NCBI RefSeq assembly: GCF_000169435.1 | Contig: NZ_AAYB01000002.1 | Coordinates: forward strand, 496,001-560,000 | Origin: Roseobacter sp. CCS2 | GTDB taxonomy: Bacteria > Pseudomonadota > Alphaproteobacteria > Rhodobacterales > Rhodobacteraceae | DNA: 64,000 nt | Reading direction: 5' to 3' | Shown here: piece after piece, positions 1-9,765 of the stretch | Position numbering within the stretch: the first letter of the stretch is position 1 | Layout: the number at the start of each line of letters is the position of its first letter | Position numbers and translations under genes: made by a program | Notes under the pieces: model-generated | Database searches by the model: none | What the model was told of the DNA's origin: nothing | Seen by the model: the letters and a program-made list of their open reading frames with translations, nothing else

Positions 1-174
1 TTCAGCGACGACATGGCCTTTGCCATGCTCACCGGCATCGCCCGAGATATCGGTGATCCGATCCATCATCAGCATCGGCGGGGCAGGGAGCTGTGCATTT
101 CCTTCGCCAAACAGTTCGCCGCGCGAACATTTCAGCAGGTCGTCTTTGTCGAAAGATGTAGGATAATCGGCCAT
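1..174 (-). CDS. fabA: 3-hydroxydecanoyl-ACP dehydratase, N-terminal fragment (cut by window edge)
   Basis: Only the first 58 codons are present. They begin at an ATG at 174 with [16 protein letters not shown] and continue through [14 protein letters not shown], which is the characteristic FabA N-terminus. FabA dehydrates 3-hydroxyacyl-ACP and isomerises the C10 intermediate, opening unsaturated fatty acid synthesis in the cytoplasm. It diverges from irr across about 130 bp; in Rhodobacterales the irr/fabA(-fabB) divergent arrangement is common, which supports both calls. The rest of the gene lies outside the window. Confidence 0.92.
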   Translation of the reverse strand, partial: MADYPTSFDKDDLLKCSRGELFGEGNAQLPAPPMLMMDRITDISGDAGEHGKGHVVAE

Positions 175-307
175 CTCGCTGGTCTCATTCTTATTTACTG
201 CGTCCAGTGACCTGTAGCACTCTGCGGTTTATAAGGGCAAGTCTGTGCTTTTTCTGACTGTTTTCATTTGATCCGGGGGATATTCTTCCCATATAGATTG
301 AGAATAG

Positions 308-742
308 ATGTCAAAAAGAGCGATTATGTCAGACATAGCAACACAGCGCAGTACGAATTGGTTGGCTGGAGCAGGGCTTCGTCCGACACGGCAACGCATG
401 ACATTGGCGTCATTGCTTGTTGGTGATGGACAGGATCGGCATGTGACGGCAGAGAGCCTGTTTGCGGCGGCGTCCAATGCGGATGAAAAAGTGTCGTTGG
501 CAACCGTCTATAACACGCTGCGCGCCTTTTGCGATGCAGGTCTGATGCGCGAGATTACTGTGGACGGATCGAAGAGCTACTTTGACACGAATATGACCGA
601 TCACCCCCATTTTTACTGGGAAGACACAGCAAAGCTGACTGATGCGCCTGCGGACCAGTTGGAAATTTGTAATTTGCCCGATGCGCCCGAAGGGGCAGAA
701 ATTGCATCGGTGGATGTGGTTATCAGGTTGCGACGGACCTGA
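308..742 (+). CDS. irr: Fur-family iron response regulator Irr
   Basis: A 144-residue Fur-superfamily repressor. The N-terminal winged helix (about residues 17-85, including GLRPTRQRM and VSLATVYNTLRAF) is followed by a short dimerisation/metal domain. Irr controls haem and iron genes in alphaproteobacteria and is destabilised by haem in rhizobia. Here the segment that is HHH in Bradyrhizobium/Rhizobium Irr reads DHPHFYWED, so one histidine is replaced by proline. An alternative ATG at 326 (MSDIATQRS) has a better purine-rich stretch ahead of it and may be the true start. The divergent position to fabA matches other Rhodobacterales. No convincing ICE-box was found in the 133 bp between irr and fabA. 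Confidence 0.9.
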   Translation: MSKRAIMSDIATQRSTNWLAGAGLRPTRQRMTLASLLVGDGQDRHVTAESLFAAASNADEKVSLATVYNTLRAFCDAGLMREITVDGSKSYFDTNMTDHPHFYWEDTAKLTDAPADQLEICNLPDAPEGAEIASVDVVIRLRRT

Positions 743-750
743 GAATGTAT

Positions 751-768
751 GGTGGATCATGATCCACC
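751..768. repeat. REP-like palindrome, copy 1 (5' of the REP-associated transposase)
   Basis: A perfect 18 bp palindrome, GGTGGATCATGATCCACC, followed by TTAC. It is the core of the 26 bp element found at 61992-62017 and, with a central change, at 3573-3598. It lies between the irr stop and the transposase-like gene, where REP elements usually flank their RAYT gene. There is no T-tract, so it is not a typical intrinsic terminator. Confidence 0.85.
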
Positions 769-822
769 TTACTTTTTGAAACGTTTCACCATTAATTAAC
801 CTTACCGCGCCACGCTATCGGT

Positions 823-1353
823 ATGTCCAATTATCGCCGTCTTCGCGTGCCCGGTGGCACCTACTTTTTCACTGTGCGTTTGCAGGATCAGCGCTCTGAT
901 TTGTTGATCTCTCATGTTGATCTGTTGCGCGATGCGACGCGGCTTTGCAAGAAACGCTGGCCTTTTGCAATTGATGCTGCGGTCATACTTCCCAGTAAAT
1001 TGCATATGATCTGGACCTTGCCTGAAGGTGACGATGACTTTTCAAAGCGGTGGCGGATGATCAAATCAAGCTTTTCGCGCCACGCCCCCGCACCGCATCA
1101 CATTCCTGAAAGCCATCGCAGACGTGGTGAAAAAGGCATTTGGCAACGCAGGTTTTGGGAACATCTGATCCGGGATAATGATGATCTGGCGCTGCATATG
1201 CATTTGATCCGATCTGCGCCTATTCACGAGGGTCTTGTGAAAAAGCCCAGCGATTGGCCTTATTGTTCACTGCATCACACGTCGCGCAGGCTTAAAACCA
1301 CTGCCCCGGCTCCATCAGGCCCAGGTCCATCAATTGCTGCGATTGCCAGCTGA
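823..1353 (+). CDS. REP-associated tyrosine transposase-like protein (RAYT), catalytically degenerate
   Basis: A 176-residue protein of the IS200/Y1-transposase RAYT family. Its family hallmarks are YRRLRVPGGTYFFTVRLQ at the N-terminus, the WTLPEGDDDFSKRW block, GIWQRRFWEHLIRD and DWPYCSLHH near the C-terminus. RAYTs are single-strand nucleases that recognise REP hairpins. Two catalytic signatures appear lost: the HUH motif reads K59-L60-H61 (SKLHMIW), and the helix that normally reads YIHxNPVKHGLV reads LIRSAPIHEGLV, so the expected catalytic Tyr is Leu128. The 3' end overlaps the convergent neighbour by 62 nt, so the last 20 or so residues may not belong to the ancestral protein. It is probably a decaying or repurposed DNA-binding protein. 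Confidence 0.8.
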   Translation: MSNYRRLRVPGGTYFFTVRLQDQRSDLLISHVDLLRDATRLCKKRWPFAIDAAVILPSKLHMIWTLPEGDDDFSKRWRMIKSSFSRHAPAPHHIPESHRRRGEKGIWQRRFWEHLIRDNDDLALHMHLIRSAPIHEGLVKKPSDWPYCSLHHTSRRLKTTAPAPSGPGPSIAAIAS

Positions 1354-2155
1354 ACTGCGCCGACTGTGGCCAGTGGAAGGTATTGATTACGGCGCGACTG
1401 CCCGGGTTACGCCGCAGCGCCTTGGCCGTGCGAAACGAACAAATCGCCGCTGACAGGTTGTTATGCCACGGACAGGAATATGTGTTGTATTCGGCCAGAT
1501 TGAATGACCGATCGGCCAACATCTGCAATCCCGGCTGTGCCCGGAAAAATGAAATGCGATCAGTGCGTTGGCGCGCCTTTGGAATATGTTCTTCGAAACG
1601 CCACCGCAGGCCGCCAAAGATATTGATCTGCCGGTCCAGCGTTTCGCCTGCTGCATCTTCGCGGGCCAAAGCATAGTAGCCTGACTTGTCAAAATATGCG
1701 CTGTCGCGATCTACACCGTTGGCATGCACGGTAAGGTCTTTTGCGTAAAGATCGACGATATAGCTCATGACCGTGTCGCGCCGTTCTTCGCGCATGAAGG
1801 TCAGCATCTCACCTACGCTGCGGTGTTCGCAAAACGGATAGAGCAGGTATTCGGCGTTGTAGCAATAATAGAGCCATTGGTCCGGCAGCGCCTTGATCAT
1901 CGCATTGGCGATTGTCTGCAATGCATCTTCGGCGCTGACATCAAAGTCGACGCGATGCAGCTTGTCTGGTACCTCTGCGGGAAGGGCGTGTTCAGGGGCA
2001 CAAAAGGCTATCAAATGCGCGAAACCTGCATTCGCGTGATGGGTGATGGTGCTTGCGACCTCTACATCGTCTTCGATCAGGATCAGTGCCACCGGCCCGT
2101 CGGGCAGGGTGCGTCGGGCGTCATTGGCCAAGGCTGCAAGTGATGGATAGTGCAT
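1292..2155 (-). CDS. Glycosyltransferase-like protein, function unknown
   Basis: A 287-residue soluble protein starting at ATG 2155 ([17 protein letters not shown]). Upstream in-frame codons lack family-like sequence, so the longer reading was not used. The N-terminal part ([18 protein letters not shown] ... HLIAFCAPE) and the central [22 protein letters not shown] and [13 protein letters not shown] blocks resemble the GT2/GT92-like putative glycosyltransferases common in Rhodobacteraceae. I cannot see a clear DxD motif, so activity is uncertain. The gene overlaps the transposase-like gene tail-to-tail and lies back-to-back with miaB. Confidence 0.6.
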   Translation of the reverse strand: MHYPSLAALANDARRTLPDGPVALILIEDDVEVASTITHHANAGFAHLIAFCAPEHALPAEVPDKLHRVDFDVSAEDALQTIANAMIKALPDQWLYYCYNAEYLLYPFCEHRSVGEMLTFMREERRDTVMSYIVDLYAKDLTVHANGVDRDSAYFDKSGYYALAREDAAGETLDRQINIFGGLRWRFEEHIPKARQRTDRISFFRAQPGLQMLADRSFNLAEYNTYSCPWHNNLSAAICSFRTAKALRRNPGSRAVINTFHWPQSAQFSWQSQQLMDLGLMEPGQWF

Positions 2156-2268
2156 GTGGTCTCGCGTCGCGGGGGAACCGGTGCAAAATCGGCGATATCT
2201 GGCCGCATTGCAAGCGTTCCGCCAAATCGCTAGAAGGCGCAGGTTGCCCCAATCCAAGAGCTTGCCCC

Positions 2269-3576
2269 ATGTCCGCGCCCAAGAAGCTTTATATCAAGAC
2301 CTATGGCTGTCAGATGAACGTCTATGACAGCGAACGCATGGCCGAGGCGCTGGGCGGCAAAGGTTATGTCGAAACGCAGACGCCTGACGACGCGGATATG
2401 ATTCTGCTGAACACCTGCCATATTCGCGAAAAAGCGGCAGAGAAGGTGTATTCTGAGCTGGGCCGTTTCAAGAGATTGAAAGCTGAGAACCCTGATCTGA
2501 AAATTGGCGTTGCAGGATGTGTCGCTCAGGCTGAGGGTGAGGAAATCATCAAACGCCAGCCGATGGTGGATTTGGTGGTTGGCCCCCAAAGCTATCACCG
2601 ATTGCCTGCGATGGATGATGCCATTCAGACGGGTGCGAAAGCGCTCGACACTGATTTTCCAGATGATGACAAGTTTGAAACGCTCAAAACACGGACCAAA
2701 GCCAAGCGTGGCCCGACGGCATTTTTGACGGTGCAGGAAGGCTGCGATAAATTCTGCGCTTTCTGTGTGGTGCCATATACGCGCGGCGCCGAAGTATCGC
2801 GCCCCGCTGATCGCATCATCCGTGAGGCGCAGGAATTGGTCGAAAGTGGCGTGAAGGAAATCACGCTATTGGGCCAGAACGTGAATGCCTATCATGGGCA
2901 TGCGGGTGGTTTGGCCGGGCTGATCTGGGCCTTGGACAAGGTTGATGGGTTAGAGCGTATTCGTTTTACCACATCCCATCCCAACGATATGGACGATGCG
3001 CTGATTGAAGCGCACGGACGCTGCGATAAGCTGATGCCCTATCTGCATTTGCCAGTGCAGTCCGGATCCGACCGTATTCTCAAGGCGATGAACCGCAAAC
3101 ATACGGGCGAAAGCTATGTGCGTTTGATCGCGCGCATTCGTCAGGCGCGTCCTGATTTGCTGCTGTCCGGTGATTTTATTGTGGGCTTCCCCGGTGAGAC
3201 GGATCAGGATTTTGAAGACACCATGCAGTTGGTACGCGACGTGCACTATGGGCAGGCCTATTCGTTTAAATATTCAACCCGCCCGGGCACGCCAGCGGCG
3301 GAAAAGCCACAACTGCCCGAGGACGTGATGAACGACAGGTTGCAGCGCTTGCAGGCACTTCTTCGTGAACAGCAACAAGCGACACAGGCCGCAATGGTGG
3401 GCCGCGAAGTGAAGGTGTTGTTTGAAAAAGCGGGACGCGAACCGGGGCAGATGATCGGCAAGTCTGAGTATCTGCATGCGGTTTATGCGGATGCCCCGGC
3501 TGATGTGATTGGGCAGGTGCGGCGCGTAAAGGTTGTGCAGGACAGTCCAAATTCATTACGAGGTGCGTTGATGTAA
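2269..3576 (+). CDS. miaB: tRNA-2-methylthio-N6-dimethylallyladenosine synthase
   Basis: A 435-residue methylthiotransferase that adds the methylthio group to i6A37 of tRNAs reading UNN codons. The start ATG at 2269 gives [17 protein letters not shown]. The N-terminal UPF0004 domain carries three cluster cysteines ([21 protein letters not shown]). The radical-SAM motif [15 protein letters not shown] follows at about residues 155-170, and a TRAM domain ends the protein. It heads the run of RNA-maturation and envelope genes up to trmB. Its TAA stop lies inside a REP palindrome. Confidence 0.97.
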   Translation: MSAPKKLYIKTYGCQMNVYDSERMAEALGGKGYVETQTPDDADMILLNTCHIREKAAEKVYSELGRFKRLKAENPDLKIGVAGCVAQAEGEEIIKRQPMVDLVVGPQSYHRLPAMDDAIQTGAKALDTDFPDDDKFETLKTRTKAKRGPTAFLTVQEGCDKFCAFCVVPYTRGAEVSRPADRIIREAQELVESGVKEITLLGQNVNAYHGHAGGLAGLIWALDKVDGLERIRFTTSHPNDMDDALIEAHGRCDKLMPYLHLPVQSGSDRILKAMNRKHTGESYVRLIARIRQARPDLLLSGDFIVGFPGETDQDFEDTMQLVRDVHYGQAYSFKYSTRPGTPAAEKPQLPEDVMNDRLQRLQALLREQQQATQAAMVGREVKVLFEKAGREPGQMIGKSEYLHAVYADAPADVIGQVRRVKVVQDSPNSLRGALM

Positions 3577-3598
3577 GGTGGATCGTGATCCACCTTAC
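3573..3598. repeat. REP-like palindrome, copy 2 (straddles the miaB stop codon)
   Basis: Two perfect 12 bp arms, GTAAGGTGGATC and GATCCACCTTAC, separated by GT. The TAA stop of miaB (3574-3576) is part of the left arm, so insertion or homogenisation of the element rebuilt the end of the gene. The remaining 120 bp before phoH show no clear promoter. Confidence 0.88.
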
Positions 3599-3722
3599 CT
3601 GATCACGCGTTAAGCACTTTATAAAGAATTCCGTCGCAAACCTGTGACAATCGCCTGTCAGACCTTGCACCTTGCGTTTCGACGCGCCACCATAGCCATA
3701 TATAGATGAAGAGGAGAGCTGA

Positions 3723-4736
3723 TTGGCCACCGGTGCCCTGACCCCACCCAGCGAAGCTGCGACAGAAGCCTTGCTGGAGTTTCCCGACAACTTTTTGCTG
3801 ATCGACCTTTGCGGCGAATACGATCGCAACCTGACCACCATCGAAGACAAACTTGGCGTGCAAATTCTGCGTCGTGGCAACCAACTGGCCGTGATAGGCG
3901 AGGCGGACGCCCGGCTGGAGGCCACGCAGGTATTGGGCGCGCTCTATAGCCGCCTTGAGGCCGGTCGCACGCTGGAACCCGGTGATCTGGACCGCGAATT
4001 ACGCATGGGTGCCGAGCCGATGTTTGATCCGGCCCGTGATGGCGACCAGATTGAGCTTTTTAAAGGCGAAACCGAACGGGTTGAAATCAAGACCCGCAAA
4101 AAGCTGATTGAACCGCGCACCGATGCGCAAAAGGCCTATGTTAAATCGCTTTTTGCCAATGAATTGGCTTTCGGCATTGGCCCCGCGGGGACGGGTAAGA
4201 CCTATCTGGCCGTTGCTGTTGGCGTGAACATGCTGATTTCCGGCCATGTTGATAAGATTATCCTGTCCCGTCCGGCTGTCGAGGCGGGCGAAAAGCTGGG
4301 GTATCTGCCCGGCGATATGAAGGACAAGGTCGATCCTTACATGCAGCCGCTTTATGATGCGCTGAATGATTTTCTGCCGGGCAAGCAATCGGCCAAGATG
4401 ATGGAGGAAAAGGTGATCGAGATTGCACCTTTGGCCTTTATGCGTGGCCGTACCCTGTCCAATGCCTTTGTTGTGCTGGATGAGGCGCAGAATGCGACCA
4501 CAATGCAGATGAAGATGTTCCTGACCCGTCTGGGCGAAGGTAGCCGCATGGTGATCACAGGCGACCGCACCCAGATCGATCTGCCGCGTGGTGTAAATTC
4601 GGGGCTGTGGGATGCGGAACGGTTGCTCAAGAATATCAACAAGATCAGCTTTAATTACTTCACGTCCAAGGATGTTGTCCGTCACCCATTGGTTGCCGCC
4701 ATTATCGAAGCCTATGAGGCGGATGATCCCAAGTGA
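3723..4736 (+). CDS. phoH: PhoH-like P-loop ATPase
   Basis: A 337-residue PhoH/YbeZ-family protein. The TTG start at 3723 is favoured because a strong AGGAGAG Shine-Dalgarno lies just upstream and no ATG fits. An N-terminal KH-like segment (about residues 20-80) precedes the PhoH ATPase core with Walker A GPAGTGKT (about residues 153-160) and Walker B VVLDEAQN. In this family YbeZ partners YbeY in rRNA processing. The gene overlaps ybeY by 4 nt (GTGA), so the two are translationally coupled. Confidence 0.95.
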   Translation: MATGALTPPSEAATEALLEFPDNFLLIDLCGEYDRNLTTIEDKLGVQILRRGNQLAVIGEADARLEATQVLGALYSRLEAGRTLEPGDLDRELRMGAEPMFDPARDGDQIELFKGETERVEIKTRKKLIEPRTDAQKAYVKSLFANELAFGIGPAGTGKTYLAVAVGVNMLISGHVDKIILSRPAVEAGEKLGYLPGDMKDKVDPYMQPLYDALNDFLPGKQSAKMMEEKVIEIAPLAFMRGRTLSNAFVVLDEAQNATTMQMKMFLTRLGEGSRMVITGDRTQIDLPRGVNSGLWDAERLLKNINKISFNYFTSKDVVRHPLVAAIIEAYEADDPK

Positions 4737-5233
4737 CCGTCGACTGCGTGGTTGAAGACCCGCGCTGGGGCGATATCAATGCTCTGGCACAGATCGCGAC
4801 AGATGCTGCTTTGGAACGGCTTGGTCTAGAATCCTCTGTTTTCGAAATCAGTGTCTTGGCCTGCGATGACGCGCGAATTGCTGTGCTGAACGAAGGGTTC
4901 CGGGGTAAACCGAAGCCTACGAATGTGCTAAGCTGGCCGTCAGATGAGCGTGCGGCCGCAATAGATGGCGAAATGCCGCTTGCACCCCGGCCCGGTCCTG
5001 ACAATGAACTTGGTGATATCGCCATTGCCTTTGATACCTGCACCCGCGAAGCTGCGGAGGCAGGCAAAACCATGCAAGATCATACGATCCATTTACTTGT
5101 GCATGGCACGCTGCATCTGTTGGGTTTCGATCATGAACGTGACCGCGATGCCACCTTGATGGAAGGGTTAGAGACAGAGATACTTGGCAAACTGGGTATT
5201 CCTGACCCATATAGAGATGAAACGGGGCAATAG
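4733..5233 (+). CDS. ybeY: Endoribonuclease YbeY (rRNA maturation factor)
   Basis: A 166-residue metalloprotein with the diagnostic zinc motif HLLVHGTLHLLGFDH (H-x3-H-x5-H) near residues 123-137. YbeY acts in 16S rRNA 3'-end maturation and ribosome quality control. The start is GTG at 4733, overlapping the phoH stop. The GELGDI-type segment of the family reads NELGDIAIAFDTC here. Confidence 0.96.
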   Translation: MTVDCVVEDPRWGDINALAQIATDAALERLGLESSVFEISVLACDDARIAVLNEGFRGKPKPTNVLSWPSDERAAAIDGEMPLAPRPGPDNELGDIAIAFDTCTREAAEAGKTMQDHTIHLLVHGTLHLLGFDHERDRDATLMEGLETEILGKLGIPDPYRDETGQ

Positions 5234-5254
5234 ACCCACATAGGTAAGGATAAA

Positions 5255-6142
5255 ATGGCCGATACAGGCGACGTACCGTCTAGCGCTGCGCAAAGCGCGC
5301 AGCCGGATCAAACCACTACTTCACCGGGGCTTTTGACCCGCTTGCGCAATGCGTTTCGCCCGCCCACCCCGCCAGAGGTGCATGAGGAGGAGCCGCAGCC
5401 GATGCTCAAATCCGCAGGTTCTGTTCTGGGCATGCTTAATCTGCGCCGGATGCGGGTTGAGGACGTGTCGGTCCCCAAGCCTGATATCGTGGCGGTGCCT
5501 GTCACCATCACAAAGGATGAATTGGTTGAGGTGTTTCGGGACAGCGGCCTGACCCGCCTGCCAGTGTATGATGGTACGTTGGATACGCCCATCGGTATTG
5601 CGAACCTCAAGGATTTTGCGTTGCGTCATGGCTTTAATGGCAAAAGCCCGTCAATGGACCTGCGCGCGATGGCGCGCCCCTTGATCTATGTACCGCCCTC
5701 AATGCCGCTGGGTGTGTTGCTGCAAAAGATGCAGGCCGAACGTATCCATATGGCGTTGGTCATTGATGAATATGGCGGCACGGATGGTCTGGTGACTATT
5801 GAAGATCTTATTGAACAGGTTGTCGGTGAGATCGAGGATGAACATGACATCGAAGAGGCCAAAAGCTGGGTCATGGAAAAGCCTGGCTGCTATCTTGCTC
5901 AGGCCCGTACTGATTTGCATGATTTCGAGGCTGAGATCGGAATGACGCTGACCCACCCCGAAGAGGTCGATGAAGAAGAGATCGACACGCTGGGCGGTTT
6001 AGTCACCATGCTGGCCGGGCATCTGCCAGCGCGGGGCGAAGTGATCGTTCACCCCGAAGGTCCGGAGTTCGAGGTTGTCGATGCTGATCCACGCCGGGTA
6101 AAGCGTTTGCGCGTGCGCCTGTCCGCTGCAAGCAATGGCTGA
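5255..6142 (+). CDS. CBS-domain CorC/HlyC-type protein
   Basis: A 295-residue cytoplasmic protein with two CBS domains (about residues 70-205, with TRLPVYDGTLDTPIGIANLKD and MALVIDEYGGTDGLVTIEDL) and a C-terminal CorC_HlyC domain that ends VKRLRVRL. It lacks the DUF21 membrane domain, as in E. coli CorC/YbeX. The role is linked to Mg/Co homeostasis and, through gene neighbourhood, to ribosome maturation. AAGGA precedes the ATG at 5255. The 3' end overlaps lnt by 8 nt. Confidence 0.9.
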   Translation: MADTGDVPSSAAQSAQPDQTTTSPGLLTRLRNAFRPPTPPEVHEEEPQPMLKSAGSVLGMLNLRRMRVEDVSVPKPDIVAVPVTITKDELVEVFRDSGLTRLPVYDGTLDTPIGIANLKDFALRHGFNGKSPSMDLRAMARPLIYVPPSMPLGVLLQKMQAERIHMALVIDEYGGTDGLVTIEDLIEQVVGEIEDEHDIEEAKSWVMEKPGCYLAQARTDLHDFEAEIGMTLTHPEEVDEEEIDTLGGLVTMLAGHLPARGEVIVHPEGPEFEVVDADPRRVKRLRVRLSAASNG

Positions 6143-7634
6143 CAGTATGACGCAATTTGCAGCCCAACCTGCATGGGTGCGGTTGGGTTCGCTTGCCGTG
6201 TTGGGGGCTATGGCCGGTTTGGGGCAGGCCCCGTTTGATTTTTGGCCTGCGACTATTCTGGCGCTGGCTGCACTGTTTATTCTTTATCCTGTCATTCAAA
6301 ATGCCAGGCAGGCGGCTTTGCATGTCTGGGCTTTTGGGTTTGGTTATTTCGCCTGTAGCCTGCGCTGGATCGTTGAACCGTTTTTGGTGGATATCGCGCG
6401 CCATGGCTGGATGGCGCCATTTGCTTTGCTGCTGATGGGCGCGGGTGCCGCATTATTTTGGGCGCTGGCCGCATGGTTGGCCTCACGCTTGGCACCGGGG
6501 CGCATTGGCATGCTGGGTTTGTTATTAGTCGGGGCAGAGGTGCTGCGCTCTTTGATCCTGACAGGGTTTCCGTGGGCTTTGCTGGGCCATGTCTGGGTCA
6601 CGACATGGTTGGCGCAGGTGGCAGCCTTTGGCGGACCGCATCTACTGACCCTTTTGACGGTAGTTTGTGGTGTGGCTGTGGCGATGCTGGCAAGGCGCAA
6701 TCTTATTGCCGGGCTGGTAACACTTGGTCTTGTTCTGGCGATGGCTTTTGTTGTGCGATCCGGTCCAGAGCCGGAACGCACAGGCGACGATCCCGTGGTG
6801 CGCCTTGTCCAGCCCAACGCGCCGCAACATCAAAAATGGGACCCTGCCTATGCGGATATCTTTCTTAACCGGTTACTGCGGCTGAGCGGCGAAGGTGATC
6901 TTCCTGATCTTGTGGTCTGGCCCGAGACGGCGATCGCCTATCTGTTGAACCATATTGAAGACGATCTGCGCCTTCTGTCTGACGCAGCCCGCGGCGCGCC
7001 GCTGGTCTTTGGCATCCAACGCCGCGATGCGCAGGCCCGCGCATATAACAGTCTTGTCGTTATGGGACCGGGTGGCGATGTGCAAAGCATCTACGACAAG
7101 CAACACCTGGTCCCCTTTGGTGAATACATGCCCGGCGCGCGGCTGCTGGGCCGGATAGGTGCGACGGGGCTTGCGCGCAATCTTGGTGTCGGGTTCACGC
7201 CGGGTACGACACCCGGGCCGGTGCAGTTGCCGGGCATTGGGGCCGCCGTGCCATTGATTTGCTACGAGGGTATTTTTGCCGAAGAAATCACCTATGGCGA
7301 CACACGACCGCGGTTGCTGCTTTTGATCACCAATGATGCCTGGTTCGGGCAGGCGGCGGGCCCACATCAACACCTTGCGCAAGCGCGCCTGCGTGCGATT
7401 GAACAGGGGTTGCCGATGGTGCGCGTTGCGAACACAGGCATCAGCGCAATGATAGATGCCAAGGGCCGGATTTCGGCGTCCTTGCCGTTGGGCGTCGACG
7501 GGGCCATTGATGTCCCCCTGCCACCGGCCTTGCCTGCAACGCTTTATAGCCGCTGGGGTGATTTGCCGGTGACTATGCTGCTTTTGTTGTTAACCTTTGG
7601 GGCATATCTAGGGGCAAAACGCGATAGCGATTGA
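6135..7634 (+). CDS. lnt: Apolipoprotein N-acyltransferase
   Basis: A 499-residue inner-membrane enzyme that adds the third acyl chain to lipoproteins. About six N-terminal and one C-terminal membrane segments flank a periplasmic carbon-nitrogen hydrolase domain. The catalytic triad is visible as Glu in [11 protein letters not shown], Lys in [15 protein letters not shown] and Cys in [12 protein letters not shown]. The start at 6135 overlaps the CBS gene by 8 nt, in the usual ybeY-corC-lnt order. Confidence 0.96.
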   Translation: MADSMTQFAAQPAWVRLGSLAVLGAMAGLGQAPFDFWPATILALAALFILYPVIQNARQAALHVWAFGFGYFACSLRWIVEPFLVDIARHGWMAPFALLLMGAGAALFWALAAWLASRLAPGRIGMLGLLLVGAEVLRSLILTGFPWALLGHVWVTTWLAQVAAFGGPHLLTLLTVVCGVAVAMLARRNLIAGLVTLGLVLAMAFVVRSGPEPERTGDDPVVRLVQPNAPQHQKWDPAYADIFLNRLLRLSGEGDLPDLVVWPETAIAYLLNHIEDDLRLLSDAARGAPLVFGIQRRDAQARAYNSLVVMGPGGDVQSIYDKQHLVPFGEYMPGARLLGRIGATGLARNLGVGFTPGTTPGPVQLPGIGAAVPLICYEGIFAEEITYGDTRPRLLLLITNDAWFGQAAGPHQHLAQARLRAIEQGLPMVRVANTGISAMIDAKGRISASLPLGVDGAIDVPLPPALPATLYSRWGDLPVTMLLLLLTFGAYLGAKRDSD

Positions 7635-7670
7635 CCTTCCTGTTGGCGCACCCTATGCGGGTCTCCAATT

Positions 7671-7715
7671 CTGTCACAACGGCTTCCTGACGTGGCAGAG
7701 ATTTTTAATGGAGCA
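7671..7715 (+). promoter_or_regulatory. SAM/SAH riboswitch (H-type pseudoknot) controlling metK
   Basis: Helix P1 pairs CTGTCAC (7671-7677) with GTGGCAG (7692-7698). The P1 loop GGCTTCC (7681-7687) can pair with GGAGC (7710-7714) to form a pseudoknot, and that GGAG is the metK Shine-Dalgarno. The conserved string TCACAACGGCTTCCTGACGT and the metK context match the SAM/SAH class described in Rhodobacterales. Ligand binding should hide the ribosome site and repress translation. Confidence 0.88.
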
Positions 7716-7722
7716 CATCCCC

Positions 7723-8904
7723 ATGGCGCGTAATAACTATATTTTCACCTCGGAATCTGTATCCGAAGGTCACCCTGATAAGGTCTGCGACCGTATCTCA
7801 GATTCGATCCTTGATGCCCTTCTGACAGAGGAACCTGAAGCGCGGGTCGCTTGTGAAACCTTTGCCACGACAAACCGCGTTGTCATCGGGGGTGAAGTTG
7901 GATTGTCTGACCAATCCAAGCTGAATGATTACATGGATCGGATCGAAGACATCGCGCGCGCCTGTATCAAGGATATCGGCTATGAGCAGGATGAGTTCCA
8001 CCACGCGACTTGCGAGATTACCAACCTGCTGCACCAGCAATCGGCCCATATAGCCCAAGGTGTAGATGCGTCCGAAGGCAAGGACGAAGGTGCCGGTGAT
8101 CAAGGGATCATGTTCGGCTACGCGACAACAGAAACCGCTGAACTGATGCCAGCACCGATCCAATACGCCCACGCGATCTTGCGCCGCTTGGCCGAAGTGC
8201 GCAAATCCGGTGAAGAGCCGACATTGCGCCCTGACGCCAAAAGCCAAATTTCCCTGCGTTATGTTGATGGCAAGCCGGTTGAGGCGACATCAATTGTATT
8301 GTCGACCCAGCACCGTGATGAAAGCCAAAGCAGTGCTGATATCCGCGCCATTGTCGAACCTTACATCCGTGAGGTTCTGCCAGAGGGTCTGATTACGCCA
8401 CAAACCGAATGGTGGGTAAACCCGACGGGGACGTTTGTCATTGGTGGCCCGGATGGCGATGCGGGCCTGACCGGGCGCAAGATTATTGTTGATACCTATG
8501 GTGGTGCCGCCCCGCATGGCGGTGGTGCATTCTCGGGTAAGGACCCAACCAAGGTGGACCGTTCCGCAGCCTACGTCGCGCGCTATCTGGCCAAGAACGT
8601 GGTTGCCGCTGGTATGGCGGAACGTTGCACCATTCAGCTTAGCTATGCGATTGGTGTGGCCAAGCCATTGTCGATTTATGCCGATACGCATGGCACGGGT
8701 GAGGTTGCGCCTGCCGATATCGAACGCGCCATCGCACAGGTAATGGACCTGACGCCGCGTGGCATCCGCGAGCATCTTGCCTTGAACAAGCCCATTTATG
8801 AACGCACCGCCGCCTACGGTCACTTTGGTCGCGCACCGGACGCTGATGGTGGGTTCAGCTGGGAACGGACCGATCTGGTTGAGGCGCTCAAACGCGCTGT
8901 TTGA
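7723..8904 (+). CDS. metK: S-adenosylmethionine synthetase
   Basis: A 393-residue enzyme that makes AdoMet from ATP and methionine. Motifs include [13 protein letters not shown] at the N-terminus, [12 protein letters not shown] and [19 protein letters not shown]. The start is ATG 7723, nine nucleotides past the GGAG inside the riboswitch. An upstream in-frame ATG at 7708 lies within the riboswitch itself and is rejected as the start. Product feedback through the riboswitch is the likely control. Confidence 0.97.
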   Translation: MARNNYIFTSESVSEGHPDKVCDRISDSILDALLTEEPEARVACETFATTNRVVIGGEVGLSDQSKLNDYMDRIEDIARACIKDIGYEQDEFHHATCEITNLLHQQSAHIAQGVDASEGKDEGAGDQGIMFGYATTETAELMPAPIQYAHAILRRLAEVRKSGEEPTLRPDAKSQISLRYVDGKPVEATSIVLSTQHRDESQSSADIRAIVEPYIREVLPEGLITPQTEWWVNPTGTFVIGGPDGDAGLTGRKIIVDTYGGAAPHGGGAFSGKDPTKVDRSAAYVARYLAKNVVAAGMAERCTIQLSYAIGVAKPLSIYADTHGTGEVAPADIERAIAQVMDLTPRGIREHLALNKPIYERTAAYGHFGRAPDADGGFSWERTDLVEALKRAV

Positions 8905-8972
8905 TTGGTGGGGTGGGCCAGACCCGCCTCACCTGATTGCGCATGTGACCTGCGCTTGCTAAAGCCCGCCGC

Positions 8973-9689
8973 ATGAGCAAGACCAATCATCCCTCCGGTG
9001 CCCCATGGCGCAACTTCTATGGCCGTTTCAAAGGCAAGACGATCCGTGCATCCCAGCACGACTACCTTGAAAACGATCTCGCCCCATTGTCCCCTGGCCC
9101 TATTGGGTGGGACGAGAACCCGGAGCGTACGCCGCTTGATCTGACGAAGGTCTTTGGCGGCAAGGAAATTTGGCTCGAGATTGGTTTTGGCGGCGGCGAA
9201 CACCTGATCCATATGGCCGAAACCTATCGCGATGTCGGCCTGATTGGGTGTGAGCCGTTTATCAATGGTGTCGCAATGCTGTTGGGTAAAATTCGCAAGG
9301 CGGATGTTGATAATCTGCGTGTGCATCCCGGCGATGTGCGCGATCTTTTTGATGTGCTGCCTGACGCGACTTTATCCAAAGTCTTTCTGAATTACCCCGA
9401 CCCATGGCCCAAGAAACGCCATCACCGCCGCCGCTTTGTCACGCCAGAGCATCTGGGCCCCTTGCACCGTGTGATGAAACCCGGCGCTGAGTTGCGTGTG
9501 GCCACCGATATCAAGGATTATGTCCGCCAAACGTTAGAGCAGGTGCCCGCCCATGGTTTTGAATGGCTGGCCGAGCGTCCTGCGGATTGGCGTGATCCTT
9601 GGACCGATTGGCTCTCGACCCGCTATGAACAAAAGGCCTTGCGAGAGGGGCGTACGCCCCATTATCTGACCTTTCGCCGGGAGTTTTGA
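8973..9689 (+). CDS. trmB: tRNA (guanine-N7-)-methyltransferase
   Basis: A 238-residue Rossmann methyltransferase that forms m7G46 in tRNA. The AdoMet motif is WLEIGFGGGEHL, and the family signature is NYPDPWPKKRHHRRRFV. The C-terminus ends with the typical KALREGRTPHYLTFRREF. It lies 68 nt after metK, so product supply and use are neighbours. An imperfect GC-rich inverted repeat (8906-8934) in the gap has no T-tract and is not called a terminator. Confidence 0.95.
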   Translation: MSKTNHPSGAPWRNFYGRFKGKTIRASQHDYLENDLAPLSPGPIGWDENPERTPLDLTKVFGGKEIWLEIGFGGGEHLIHMAETYRDVGLIGCEPFINGVAMLLGKIRKADVDNLRVHPGDVRDLFDVLPDATLSKVFLNYPDPWPKKRHHRRRFVTPEHLGPLHRVMKPGAELRVATDIKDYVRQTLEQVPAHGFEWLAERPADWRDPWTDWLSTRYEQKALREGRTPHYLTFRREF

Positions 9690-9765
9690 AGGCAAGATAG
9701 TGAGGGGCAATGGACCCCGTTACTGGCCTGGGTTATCAACACCACGAGTTTAAAAGGAATACTGC

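Noticed and set aside
3573-3598. REP palindrome as an intrinsic terminator of miaB
   Set aside because: No T-run follows, and the same element occurs upstream of a gene (copy 1).
8906-8934. GC-rich imperfect inverted repeat after metK
   Set aside because: Two mismatches and no T-tract, so not called a terminator.
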